64,000 nucleotides of DNA from assembly GCA_038277395.1 (NCBI GenBank), contig CM076193.1:175438711-175502710 (forward strand), in the 5' to 3' direction. The position numbers and the translations under genes were made by a program. Numbering within the stretch: the stretch's first letter is position 1; every line of letters begins with the position of its first letter. Below the pieces are notes generated by a model. It worked only from the letters and a program-made list of their open reading frames with translations. It made no database searches and was not told where the DNA came from. The DNA is from Dryocosmus kuriphilus. Lineage: Eukaryota; Arthropoda; Insecta; Hymenoptera; Cynipidae. This document shows positions 54,135 through 64,000 of the stretch, piece by piece.

Positions 54135-55392
54135 CAATCTGTTCCACAAGAGAGAATACGCGTTTTCTCGAAAGTTTTTGAAGAAAACTTTATTTTTCTT
54201 TTTCGGCATGAAAAAACGCTTTAAAAATTAGGGAGCACTTGCCCTAATAAATGGTCCAATCGCCATTATTCTCGATAATGGCCTGGTATCTTCTGGGCAT
54301 GTTCTCGACTAATTTTTCAGCATATTCTATAGATAGAGAGCGCCACACCTCTCTAATTCGTCGAGAGAGCTGCTTGAGGGTGAATACACGCCTTCCTGCA
54401 AGTTTTCTCCACACATTTTCAGTCGGATTGGCATCAGCAGATTGTGAAGGCCAGGTCAAGGTGACGACGCCATTTTCAGCTTTCCAATTCTTGCAGAGGC
54501 GACTGCAATGTTTGGGATCGTTGTCCTCTTGAAGGATCCAAACCTCATTATTGGCTCCAAACATCTTTTCTGCAGACCTCAGAAGACCATGCTTGTAGAT
54601 TTTGACCATTTTTTCAGCGTTCAGGTTCTCAATGAACAGCTCTAAACAAACAAAACCGCGCTGTGAGAAGCATCCGCAAACATGGATCTTTACTGGGTGT
54701 TTAACAGTTCGCTGGAGGAACCGCTCACCTTTGCCTGACCAGGCACGTTTTATTGAAACCCATGCCCAAAAGGACGCTTCGTCGGAAAAAATCACATTTG
54801 ACCAATCGCGATCATTTTTTTCCATAGCCCATGACAGCCGTTTTTGTATGTGCACTTCTGAGAGCAGGGGTTTCTGCCTCGTGCTGCGGTACTGCATGTT
54901 TGCCTCAGCTAATCTGCGTCTTATGGTGTTTTTATACTAACGTCTAATCCCTTTTCCGCTAGCTTAGCCATGGCTTCGCGCAGCCGTAGAGTGGGGTTGC
55001 GCTTGAATAATGCGATGATCCCCTTATCCTGCTTGGTGGACGTTGCTCGCGTTTCTCCTTTTCCTAGGAAGATCGTCAACAGCTTTTGTGTCCATATACC
55101 GCTCCACCCACTTTTGCACGAAGTACCTAGACTTTTTAAGCACTTTAGCAGCAGCTGAGTATAAAAGTTTTGGCCCGTGTGCATTGTTGCACAAAAACAC
55201 AGCTTCGAACCGTTTAGCGTATACTGCACTCGTTGCGCAAACTTGTTCACTATCCGAAACTTCGAATGAGACTGAACCAAGTCAGCAGTTCCGCTCTTAC
55301 CCTTAGAACGTACAGTCAGGCCAAAGAAGAAACGAACAAAAATCTTTGAAACTTTTTGAGAAAACGCGTATTCTTTCTTGTGGAACAGACTG
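54135..55392 (-). mobile_element. Tc1-like transposon, copy 2 (complete ends)
   Basis: 1258 bp, flanked by TA at 54133-54134 and 55393-55394. The tips CAATCTGTTCCACAAGAGAG and, inverted, CAGTCTGTTCCACAAGAAAG are extended by GAATACGCGTTTTCTC. Only the transposase frame is damaged. Confidence 0.8.
54244..55280 (-). pseudogene. Tc1-like transposase, copy 2 (frameshifted)
   Basis: The C-terminal 217 residues (54244-54897) are open with all three catalytic acids: FSDEASFWAW, QEDNDPKHCSRLC and NPTENVWRKL. The N-terminal HTH portion (54921-55280) is in other frames, with KQDKGIIALFKRNPTLRLRE visible. At least one shift lies at about 54900-54925 and another near 55070-55150. A typical Tc1 protein would be about 340 residues. 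Confidence 0.8.
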
Positions 55393-55394
55393 TA

Positions 55395-56632
55395 TACTCA
55401 TGTTGTTCTTTATATCTGCGAAAACAAGAAATGTATGTAAACGTGTGGAAATACCTTCCTAGCAAGAAAACATCTCCTATATCCTTTGAGGTTCAGGATG
55501 AGATCAGTCTATCTACATGCCTCCCAAAAAAACAACTGCTTAAGAGAGCTATAAGTAACTTCGAGCGAAAAAGGACCAAGGGTGAGGACCTTTTCGAGGC
55601 TTGAAATAGATATAAACTAAGAGTCTATCAACCTCGTTAGAAAACCGCATTATATATTTCAGCGTCAAGTCTCAGTCTCACTGATCACTCTGTACACAAA
55701 TAGTCCACGAATTAGTCAAAGTGGAGTGCAGGGGAATAGGAAAGTGGAGATGTAGTCTTTCCATATTGGTAGCCTACTACTACTGGTTTATCACAGCAGC
55801 CTTCTTAGAGTGCTGGCCATTCGTTCGACTTCGACTTTAATATAATTAAAATTTTATCTAGCGAAAATAAGACATATGAAAGACGAATTATTAAATCAAT
55901 TTTTATTAGTGCTAAAATTCTAACTTTTGGATTACAATATTCTTACTTTACTTTTAAAATTAATATAAAATTCCTTAACGGAGCCCACATTGTGGCCGGA
56001 ACGTAGAAACACACTTTTGATATTTGAATAAAAAAGGGTTTCGAAGTATACTTTTTGTTCCCCTTAATATGGCTGTAGGATCGCTAAAAGCAAATTGAAT
56101 TTATATTAATATTCAAAGCGGTCGAAATAAAAGAGAATATCTATTTTGGAACAATAGAAGTCATTATTGACTTACATTATGTCACAATTTACCAATTTAC
56201 ACAATATCTTAGGTTCTACAGGAATCCGATGTTTACACTAAAACATTATATAGTTTTTTATATAAAAGCTGATTTAAGACTTCCATAATCTCAAGTAAAT
56301 TCTGAAAGATATGTTACAAATACTTTAATATACAGATTTTATTTGTGTATGTGAACCATTCCATATTTTTCCAGAATCATGTAGGTAAATGGATTGTTAA
56401 ATTTTATAATATCTACCTCAGGGTGGTCCCCCTGTAGGAAAATTATTATGGGTCAGTCATTCTAGCCTTATATGTAATAAGTTTTTACCTAATATATTTG
56501 TCTTTGAAGTCTTAAAGATCATAATATATTGACTCAGTAGTCCTATTATTAGTTGGTTGTAACATTTTTGTAGAACTTCAGGTCACAAGCAGTATTGCAA
56601 TTCAGTTTAATAATTTATGAGAAAAATTGAAT
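55395..56632 (-). other. 3' flank of copy E and spacer
   Basis: The part from about 56150 to 56630 is reverse-paralogous to the 3' flanks of A, B and C (for example CAGGGTGGTCCCCCTGTAGG, the complement of the GAGACCACCCTACAG block). The rest is unassigned. No gene is visible; the small frame at 55356-55604 has no recognisable feature. Confidence 0.5.
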
Positions 56633-57213
56633 TCATGCTCGTGGATAATAATGGGTTTCACTAGGGATTAAACGCACTACCCTAAAATTATTATAGATTG
56701 AATTGCCAGTACCTAATGGTATTTCGTCGGCTTCTCTTTGGGTCAATGTGTAAGCCTTGCCTTCGACCGTGTTAAATTTCACCCGCATTCTTTCCATATC
56801 GTAAATTCCACGAAGAATCGTATTACCAGCCAATATTGCAAAGATCTCACAATCGGATGTTGTTATTACTCTTTGTGTTACGGTTGGCATGGGCCGAAAA
56901 CGACCACGTCCTGTATTCAATTGAACTGGTGCGTCGACAGGAAAACTGTATTTTCGAATTTCGAATACATGATTCGGATTCGTATTGGGAATTAGGCGAA
57001 TAAATTCAAGGTCATCAGTACGATAAAGGCTGGTACCTAAAGTCAGGTTTATGTAACGAGGAGGAGATATGGATTCAAGACGATGGGGAGACCTGGATCT
57101 GGAACGAAGAGAAGAAGTGCCAAGAGAAAGGCGGTCAGGAGAAGAAGATCTAGAACTAGGAATACCAGGAATTTCGGCGCCATTGGGTAAGCAGTCGAAC
57201 TGTGAACTTAATT
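56633..57213 (-). CDS. Exon 2 of putative secreted family protein, copy E
   Basis: The minus-strand acceptor is GTTGCAG. The frame is open through LSSQFDCLPNGAEIPGIPSS, a Ser/Arg linker (RSRSRSPHRLESISPPRY), LYRTDDLEFIRLIPNTNPN, QRVITTSDCEIFAIL, RGIYDMERMRVKFN and FRVVRLIPSETHYYPRA to the stop at 56633-56635. With a 55-nt exon 1 the product would be 211 residues. It has a second Cys (SDCEI) and lacks the KM pair of the other copies, so it is the most diverged open copy. Exon 1 is not in the window, because the intron is stretched by a transposon. Conserved frame despite divergence supports function. Confidence 0.75.
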
Positions 57214-57714
57214 CTGCAACAAAAAAAAAAGGATTGATGCTCTTTGTAGTGCATACTTTGTGGTTATATCATAAACCGCTTGGAGGGACACCATATGGCA
57301 ACCCAAATATTTGCTTGATAGTATTTAGCCTCCAAATTCGTAATTAGTGACGCGAAAATTCCTTTGATAGAGAGTTCTGAGGAAATCGGTCTGTTGAAGC
57401 GTTTGCTGCTTACGTTATCAGCACCCTTACCTCCATATTGCACGGATACTTCCTGCAACGCCGGGAATATTGACGGCAATATTGAGGTAACATTGACGCA
57501 TTATATAGATGGCCGTTTCTGTCAACATTCAGCTGGTAAAATTCTTATTGTTTTTAAGGGCAAATATCTCGTAAACTGTAAGAGATGGTTAAAAATGGAT
57601 GAAAGGACCTAGCCGGGTAAGCTGTATAATTTACCGCCGCATGTATCAAGTCTAAATTTTTACCATGTATTGGCACCCATGAGTCACAAAAGCCCTCCAA
57701 GTGTCAACCGCGAA
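57214..57714 (-). other. Intron of copy E, 3' part
   Basis: Reverse-paralogous to the ends of the other introns (AACATTGACGCATTATATAG region and GATATTTCCTGC-type blocks). Interrupted at about 57715 by the ISL2EU-like element and continued at about 63760. Confidence 0.6.
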
Positions 57715-58150
57715 AACGTATTTTTGTAGCAGTTATGTATGGGGGAAGACAAACCAAGAAAGTATTTTTCTTCGTAAACAGCTCGACCAATTTTGATGAG
57801 AAAAAGAAACCTCTTATGTAGGTTAATAGTACTATTTCAAAAAAAAATGAAAAAGTTTTTCGACGAAAATAGCAGGTCTTAAAAAATGTTTGAATTTATC
57901 AAAATTTTTGAAGAGGTTATGTTTTATAGTGACACTCACCATTTTTTTAAAGAACATTCCTTCAGATGTGCTCTTCAAAATATATTTTTGCCAATTTTCT
58001 GAAGTGTCGCAACATAGTGCAAAAAAATAGAAATCGTACTCGGAAGACTGTGTAACTATGTACCTTTATGGTATACTGTACTGGCTGGCTATTTCCTTCA
58101 GAAACAACCCTTTTTCATGTGTCTTTCATCAGCAACGTTGTTGACAAATC
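57715..58150. repeat. Left long inverted repeat of ISL2EU-like element
   Basis: Pairs with 62030-62458. The arms have diverged by mutations and short indels, so the element is not recent. There are no genes in the arm. Confidence 0.65.
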
Positions 58151-58822
58151 GAGTACTTATAAAATTTATATGTAGTTATGAACAATACATTGTTCATCGC
58201 CTCTTACAATACGGGGTTCTCTTTGACCGTCAGTTCCCTCGCCACTTTCAATGCGTGGTCCTTTTTGATCGTGAGTCCCCTCGCCTCTTACAAATCAAGA
58301 TTTGTATTTTAATCCTCATCGCTGTTGTTATCAGTCAATGGAATATAACCTTTTATATTAAATACATCGCTGAGTATTTGAGCTGGTTGGATAATCCTTG
58401 ATAAGTGCCTTGCATGTGACAGGTAATACACGATGACAGCAATGTGTGAACAGCATTAGAGAGTCTGCCTGCCATTAGCACACTCACATGTATAGTGTTT
58501 TACGCCTCAATTTCCAACACTGTTAGGCTTTTACCTAATAAAACATCTTTATGATGTTCGAGAAATGTGTCGTGATTGGACCTTGAACCTAAGCACATTG
58601 ATGTCTTCTTTTGCATACTCAAACAACCAGTTTTCCATTCCTATCTAACATTTCTGCCAAATAAGGTACAGCCTGAGAAAGCTGATATGATCCAGTGGAA
58701 AATACTACTAAATCTCTTTCAGACATTTCTGGCAAATCTAGCGTTTCTCCTGAAGTGACTGCTTTAAGGGGAGTTTTTCGTCGAATCAACCGTTTTTCCT
58801 CTGCCTCAGTAGCTAGTGTATT

Positions 58823-59652
58823 TTACACATCTTTTCGAGCATGCTTTCCTTCCCAGATTTCATCTCTATTTTCTACGTCAGCTTGCACCCTTACACCATA
58901 AGTATTATTAGGGAATGATGTAATTCTAAGAAAGATACCAACTTTCAGTATTAGATTGTTATCTATATTGTGATCCAAGAGATGATGCTTCTGTTTAAGA
59001 ATACCGGGAACAGCTTCTACTGCCCAACGATTCTGCTGCAATCAGTTGCTTTCTTTTACATTTCAATGAGGGCATCAATACTTTGAAATTTTTGTCATCC
59101 AAATCTTTTCTTACAACTCGAAAACCTGGAACAAGTACAAAGAAATCATCTTTTCCCAAGAATTTGTATAAGCCATTTGCATCTCAATAATGGCTTTCAA
59201 GATTTCTGCATCATTGTGATTTGCAAGATACGGTCCAACCATATCCACTACATATCCATCAGTTTACAAATGGTAAAAGGCTTGCAAAGGGAAACTTTTT
59301 TTTTTCCAGCGAAAGACTTTCTTTGATATTCATTATTTGTACTTTCCTGATGTAACGCATATGTGCCATCACAAATCAATAGTAAGTGATTATGAGCATC
59401 AAATAAACTCTTTGCAATTTCCGTCGTATGATTTTGAATAAGGTTAGCTCTGTCAAAAGAATTCAAGCCAAAATGACCTGGTAGAACGTCATTTTCAACA
59501 GACTTAACCTCACGGGTGGAATAGTCTGAATCTGTCTGCTCAATTTCTATATTCAGTATAGAAGTTAACATTTTATTTGAATTTCTCGTACGTAGTTTGA
59601 AGAGAGATACAACAATAGCTTGGATCACAGATGGAGATGGACTATTTCGCAT
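58823..59652 (-). pseudogene. ISL2EU-like (DDE_Tnp_4 type) transposase remnant
   Basis: An open block at 59248-59652 carries LPGHFGLNSFDRANLIQNHT, LLICDGTYALHQESTNNEYQ and KKVSLCKPFTICK. The order Cys-Asp-Gly-Thr-Tyr, a QRxSxxxxKK segment and KPFxI is how I recall ISL2EU transposases. The C-terminal part (58823-59041 open) has RWAVEAVPGILKQKHHLLDH and FLRITSFPNNTYGVRVQADV, with the Arg-x-x-Val-Glu block that usually contains the last catalytic Glu. Frames break between these blocks. A possible N-terminal exon with CCICRLTVYRKYN lies on the same strand at about 60940-61145. It cannot act in this state. Confidence 0.6.
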
Positions 59653-59655
59653 ATA

Positions 59656-60589
59656 CGAGGTGTGATCAAAAAGTAAGGTGATGTTTTGAATTTCGCGGGA
59701 TGCGTACAGTCGATATTCGTTTTCTTTTTTTCTTATGTTGGTACGCTCGTCCCAAACATATGTGCACAGTTCCAGCTATATAGCATTTATTGTTTATTTG
59801 TGAGAGGCATAAAGGTTAGAAGTATTTTACGTGCTCTGCGATTTTCTGCTGTCGAAGAAAATGGATGAAAGAATTTGCATCCAATTTTGTGTAAAAATGG
59901 AACCAAGTGCTCCAAAACACTTGAAATGTTGACAGTAGCATACGGTGAGTGTACTCTGAGTAAAGAAAATGCTTATAAGTGGTACAAGCTCTTTCGGGAA
60001 GGCCGAGAAGATGTTAATGACGAACCTTGCCCTGGACGTCCCAGCACGTCAACAACTGATGAAAACGTTGAAGAAGTGGAGTAAATAGTGTTGGCGAATC
60101 GTCGAATTACCATTGGAGAAGTTGCTGATGATGTCGGCATCTCGTTTGGCTCGTGCCAAGCAATTTTAGTGGATATTTTGGGCATGAGACGTATGTCAGC
60201 GAAGTTTGTTCCAAAACCACGATAATGCGCCAGCCACATCATTGCTTGTCCATAATTTTATGGCCAATAACAACACCAGAATCATGCCTCAGCTACCGTA
60301 TTCACCAGATTTGGCTCCCCGCGACTTTTTCCTGTTTCCAAAACTGAAAAAAACCATGAAAGGACGGCATTTTGCGACGATTGAGGAAATAAGGGCCGCA
60401 TCGCTGGAAGAGCTGAAGGCTATACCAAAAAGTGCTTATCAGAAATGCTTTGAGGATTTTAAAAAGCGCTGGCACAAATGTATTATATCCGAGGGGGATT
60501 ACTTTAAAGGGGGCAACATCAGTATTGATGAATAAATAAATATTCTTTGATAAAAACAAAAAGTCACCTTACTTATTGATCACACCCCG
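59656..60589 (+). mobile_element. Internally deleted mariner (second type)
   Basis: 934 bp, flanked by TA at 59654-59655 and 60590-60591. The tips CGAGGTGTGATCAAAAAGTA and the complement of ATTGATCACACCCCG match the D-intron copy. About 390 bp of the centre is missing. It is inserted in the ISL2EU-like element, so it is the younger of the two. Confidence 0.85.
59863..60535 (+). pseudogene. mariner transposase, internally deleted
   Basis: The N-terminal HTH part reads NGTKCSKTLEMLTVAYGECT and EVADDVGISFGSCQAILVDI, with one in-frame stop at 60082-60084. It jumps after MSAKFVPK directly to the second catalytic motif, NHDNAPATS. SPDLAPRDFFLFPKLK, EELKAIPKSAYQKCF and CIISEGDYFKGG follow to 60535. 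The whole first-Asp region is gone, so it is inactive. The terminal repeats remain, so it could still be moved in trans. Confidence 0.8.
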
Positions 60590-61379
60590 TAGGTCATCAT
60601 TTCCTTTATCTCCAGAAGATTTTCTCAAGATAAACCATTGAAAACTTACACTTGTTTTTCTGAAAGGCTGAATTCACCGATTTTGTCAAGCAATGTTGAA
60701 TCGCATTTGACGGAAAGAGTTTTCATCACTGTCGATAATTCTGGCACGGTGAGTCTTGTGTTGGAATGAGCTTTGAAAAGCTTAGGATCTTCCACGTAAA
60801 TTACGTTGCTTATCACATGAGTTTTATAGCATCGATTTCCAGGTGGAATGAAAATGCTTTTCTTAATATAACATTGCGTGCGGGCTTCTGCAGGAATTAC
60901 AGTTATATTATTGGAAGAAGAACAAAAACAGCTGTATTTGTGGTTAGCAACAGAACTCCGGAATTTCTACATATTCCGTCTCAGGATCCACTTGATTTTG
61001 TTTTGATTTTACTTCAAATGTTGGGTCATTAGGCGTTGATTCAAAAGCAGAAACACCTGTTTCAGCTTCACGATCAAGGTTTTTGTCAGAATTATATTTT
61101 CTATAAACAGTAAGTCGACATATACAACATAAAATGTCACCTACAATTATTACTCATTCAGGAAAGGAGGAAAAAGCTTTCACTTCATCCTTAGTATTCA
61201 TTAACTTTCCTTATCCCTCGTTTTTCTCAAAATTACATCCCGGCCAGCATACATAAACTTATTGAGTGATGGAGTAATATTTGAGTAATAAGATCTTTAT
61301 AAGTATCAAACTAAAAAAGTTCCCTTCAACAGATTAAGAGAGCACATAAACAAAAATCAGGAACAAAGCAGTGCATGAA

Positions 61380-61890
61380 CAAAAAAAGATTCTTGCCATA
61401 ATAGAGAAATCAAAATGATTTGTACCATCACGGAAGTAATCTTCGCAATAAATTGAAATAGTGTAACATTTAAAAGTACGGATACTAATTAGAACTACGA
61501 ATACGACAAATGAATATCGCAAAGTGAAATGGCGCTAGAACGACAGTCATGTTCTGGAAACAAACGAAGATGACAAGAGATTCTTGCGTTAGTAATAAAA
61601 TTACAATGAGAAGTATGCTCATAGGTGTCTTTGCAGTAGAGTGAAACGGAGTACTTACCAGAATCACGAAAACCAACAAGTGAATATCGCAAAGTAAAAT
61701 GGCGTAAGATGGACATAATTATGATAGGGAAGGAAATGAAGTTGACAAGAAGACTCTTCCGATAATAATAAAAAACTATCAAATATAAGAATGTAAAAGG
61801 TGACTTAATAGCACAGTAGAGCAATGCATGAATTAAAATTATGAACAAACGGAGACGGAAAAGTGAAATAGCGAGAGAACGATACTAATT
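61380..61890. repeat. Imperfect tandem repeats inside the ISL2EU-like element
   Basis: Three diverged units of about 165 to 175 bp share GAATATCGCAAAGTGAAATG / GAATATCGCAAAGTAAAATG and an AACGACAGTCATG-like segment, plus AATAATAAAA stretches. No coding role is seen. Confidence 0.55.
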
Positions 61891-62029
61891 ATTGAAAATC
61901 GCAAGAGAATTTCGCGCTACTTCATTTTATTTTTATTTATGAACGGAGCACATATCTGGGAGGTCTCGCAACAAGTATGTAAGAGGAAAGCACTATTGCT
62001 CAACATATATCTTGCCACCCTTTTGAAAA

Positions 62030-62458
62030 GACCATTAAGAGTAAGAAAATAACTTTGCTGACGAAAGACAGATGAAAAAGGGTTTTTTCTGAAAGGAATA
62101 GCCGGCCAGAACAGTCTACCATAAAGTTAGTTGCACAGTGTACCGAGTAAGATTTTTTTTTTCACTATGTTGCACCATCTCAAAAAATTTGCCAAAAATC
62201 TATGTTGAAGAGGACATCTGAGGGAATATTTATGAAAAAAATGATGCCTGTTACTATAAAAAATAACCTCAACACAAAACTTTAAGGAAGGCAAAATATT
62301 TTAAGACCTGTCATTTTCGTCCAAAAATTTTTTCAATTTTTTTTTTGAAATCCTCCTACCGATCTACATAACATATTTTTGCTCACGAAAATCGGCCCAG
62401 CCGTTTACGAGAAAAAGTACATTTTAGTTTTTCTTTCACCCTCCATAACTCCTAAAAA
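62030..62458. repeat. Right long inverted repeat of ISL2EU-like element
   Basis: Reverse complement partner of 57715-58150, ending around ACCCTCCATAACTCCTAAAA. Confidence 0.65.
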
Positions 62459-63595
62459 CCCTCCCTGTGGTTCACATGACCTTGTATTTGGTGGGAGGTC
62501 TTAGGGTTCTGATCGGACAAGCGACCGTGCGTATGTGAACGAGAGTGACTGTATTGCGAGATGTGGCTGCTCTGGGGAACTGCGGGTCTCTGGTCTGCGG
62601 GACCCTGACCAAGGAGTGATCCTTTCAGAGGGTAATGGCAAAGCCTCCTGGAATATCGAGGGCGCGTGTCCTCATGCTCCCAAGCTAAGATGTGATCGCC
62701 GTGTCTAAAGCAAAATGGCACCAGGGTTAGCAAATCCTTGAATGCTCCGGTTTACCCCCACAATTGAGACGGGCATTGCGGAGTTTAAAGATGGTGTCGA
62801 AACGAAGACATAGGGATACCAGGTCGAATTCCTTAGTATTTAGGTTCTCTCCCTGCAAGCGGGGCTCTGCAGGGAGTAGTCCTTTAAATCCCCAGATTCT
62901 CACGTGGGGCCCAATATGGAAAATAAGGGCCCCTCTCAGGGGACTTCATTTATTTACTTAGTTGACCCATCGCCAAAAGGGGACGGCTCCAAAGGGGACG
63001 GCTCCAAAAGGGACGGCTCAAAAAGGGAGAACTCCAAAGGGGTCGTCTACCAAGTAGCGAAGGAAAAAATTACCGGGCAGCCAGGGCCCCTCACAACGGG
63101 TCTTGGAACAGCGGATTTCATTTCGAGCAACTTCTCTTGCCCGTCATGCGGGTAAGAGGAGAAAGGGCTCCAAGAACATTCCCTTTAAGAGAAAGAGAGA
63201 AAGGTCTAAGGCTCTGAAACCACAGGGTCTGACCTTTTCACACAGAAAAAGATGGAACTTAGTCCCACAACAGAGTGTAGGAAATACGTTAGAGATGAAG
63301 AGAGACATCTCTACACGGTCTATGCCAGTGTCTAGCAGTATCTGGACTGCGGAAAGAAATCCTCGGGGATCATTTCATGAAACCTGGGGACATTTCAACG
63401 CTAAATGCGGACGACATTCTGAGCTCCATTAAGAAGTCTGGGATGGGGAAAAGAGGCACAATGGACTTATAGCCTGAGCGCCAGGGGAGGTGGTGATTTT
63501 AGTGGGTAGGGGCCGTTTAGGCCGAGTCCAACACTCAGTCCGTCAAAAGGATTTCAACCTCTTCCTCCAACAAAAAAAAAACTCCTACAAAAATA
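62459..63595 (+). mobile_element. R1-like retrotransposon fragment, internally deleted
   Basis: The end (63455-63595) matches the 3' region at 19530-19685, including GGCCGAGTCCAACACTCAGT, and closes with an A run at 63571-63580. The left portion resembles a leader and ORF1 start, with a short repeat coding for GDGSKGDGSKRDGSK (about 62970-63035). No RT is present, so the copy is deleted between ORF1 and the tail. Confidence 0.55.
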
Positions 63596-63755
63596 CGTTT
63601 TCGAGGTTGAGACTTGGAGGAATTTTGTGACTCACACGTACCAATATATGGTACCAATTTGTACTTGATTCATGCTGGAGCAGATTTTGCATGCTTACCC
63701 GGATAGGGCCATTTTGGTTGTAGAGTACCTGTAGCATACTCTAATATATATATAT

Positions 63756-64000
63756 AGATCCATATTATAAAACGAAAGTCATTTTCACCCACCTCCTGCA
63801 AGATTTACTAGATATTTTTTATTAAAAACAATAACTGTATTATGCCAAAAACGGCTATCGATATGTTGCATTAAATTTGTCTACATATTGCCGTCAGTAT
63901 AGCCGGCAAAGCAGAAAATATCAGTGCAACGTTGAGGAGGTAATGCGTCATAATAGGGTAGTTACCTCAGAAAATAGAATTTATGGATATAAAAGGTCCT
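63756..64000 (-). other. Intron of copy E, continued
   Basis: TATATAGATCCATATTATAA and the following 230 bp align with 44844-45090 in the intron of copy D, in the same orientation. This shows that the 57.2-63.75 kb interval is intron plus insertions, and that exon 1 of copy E should lie right of the window. A short TA microsatellite sits at 63741-63755. Confidence 0.65.

Larger units (their letters stand above)
57715..62458 (-). mobile_element. ISL2EU/Harbinger-like DNA transposon with long inverted repeats
   Basis: Inverted arms of about 430 bp lie at 57715-58150 and 62030-62458. The left arm has GACGAAAATAGCAGGTCTTA and the right arm the complement of GACGAAAATGACAGGTCTTA. TTACCTTTATGG / CATAAAGTTAG and GGCTGGCTATT / AATAGCCGGCC also pair. 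A transposase remnant lies between them on the minus strand, and a deleted mariner is inserted inside. The total is about 4.7 kb. Exact tips and target duplication are not resolved. Confidence 0.65.

Noticed and set aside
932..57213. The secreted family as a transposon or viral gene
   Set aside because: Copies have a spliced signal-peptide exon, a shared core promoter and no flanking TIRs, LTRs or virus-like neighbours. They are duplicated together with their flanks.

Overview
The window looks like AT-rich, transposon-dense nuclear DNA of an insect. I infer this from GT-AG introns, non-LTR retrotransposons, mariner, Tc1 and pogo elements, and a tRNA-derived SINE. The style of the ORF1/ORF2 LINE copies reminds me of Hymenoptera, but that is from memory of the families, not from a search. 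I see no bacterial operons, CRISPR arrays, rRNA or functional tRNA genes.

The only host-like genes I can support are five copies (A to E) of a two-exon gene family that I do not recognise. Exon 1 (55 nt) encodes a start codon and an 18-residue signal peptide. A phase-1 intron of about 1.7 to 4 kb follows. Exon 2 (about 580 to 600 nt) encodes an Arg/Ser/Pro-rich linker and a conserved C-terminal domain of about 110 residues. A (exon 2 at 932-1530), B (7797-7851 and 10916-11496) and C (30066-30120 and 31866-32468) are on the plus strand. D (46914-46968 and 42661-43021) and E (exon 2 at 56633-57213) are on the minus strand. The reading frame is open in A, B and E. C has one frameshift, and D is deleted and shifted. 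Promoters, introns and about 1 kb of 3' flank are also paralogous, so the locus is an array of segmental duplicates meeting head-on between C and D.

The duplicates have been invaded repeatedly. Copy A's 3' flank holds a 3.8-kb DNA element with long inverted repeats and a broken orphan transposase-like gene (2688-6487). A relative lies between C and D (39129-42410). An R1-like LINE lies at about 15.2-19.7 kb. A 'half-LINE' carrying only ORF1 and a tail occurs at 22.86-27.5 kb, where a pogo-type transposon interrupts it, and again in reverse at 47.6-49.2 kb beside an ORF2 fragment of the same LINE type. An apparently intact mariner (28060-29382) sits in a duplicated 3' flank. D's intron holds a decayed mariner of a second type. 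Two Tc1-like copies lie side by side at 52.8-55.4 kb. E's intron contains a 4.7-kb ISL2EU/Harbinger-like element (about 57715-62458), which in turn carries a deleted mariner.

Part of the insertion order can be read directly, because paralogous copies preserve empty target sites for the pogo, mariner and long-TIR elements. The most interesting items are the secreted-protein family, the long-TIR elements with their orphan protein, the half-LINE family, and the pogo transposase with a C-terminal PHD-type finger.
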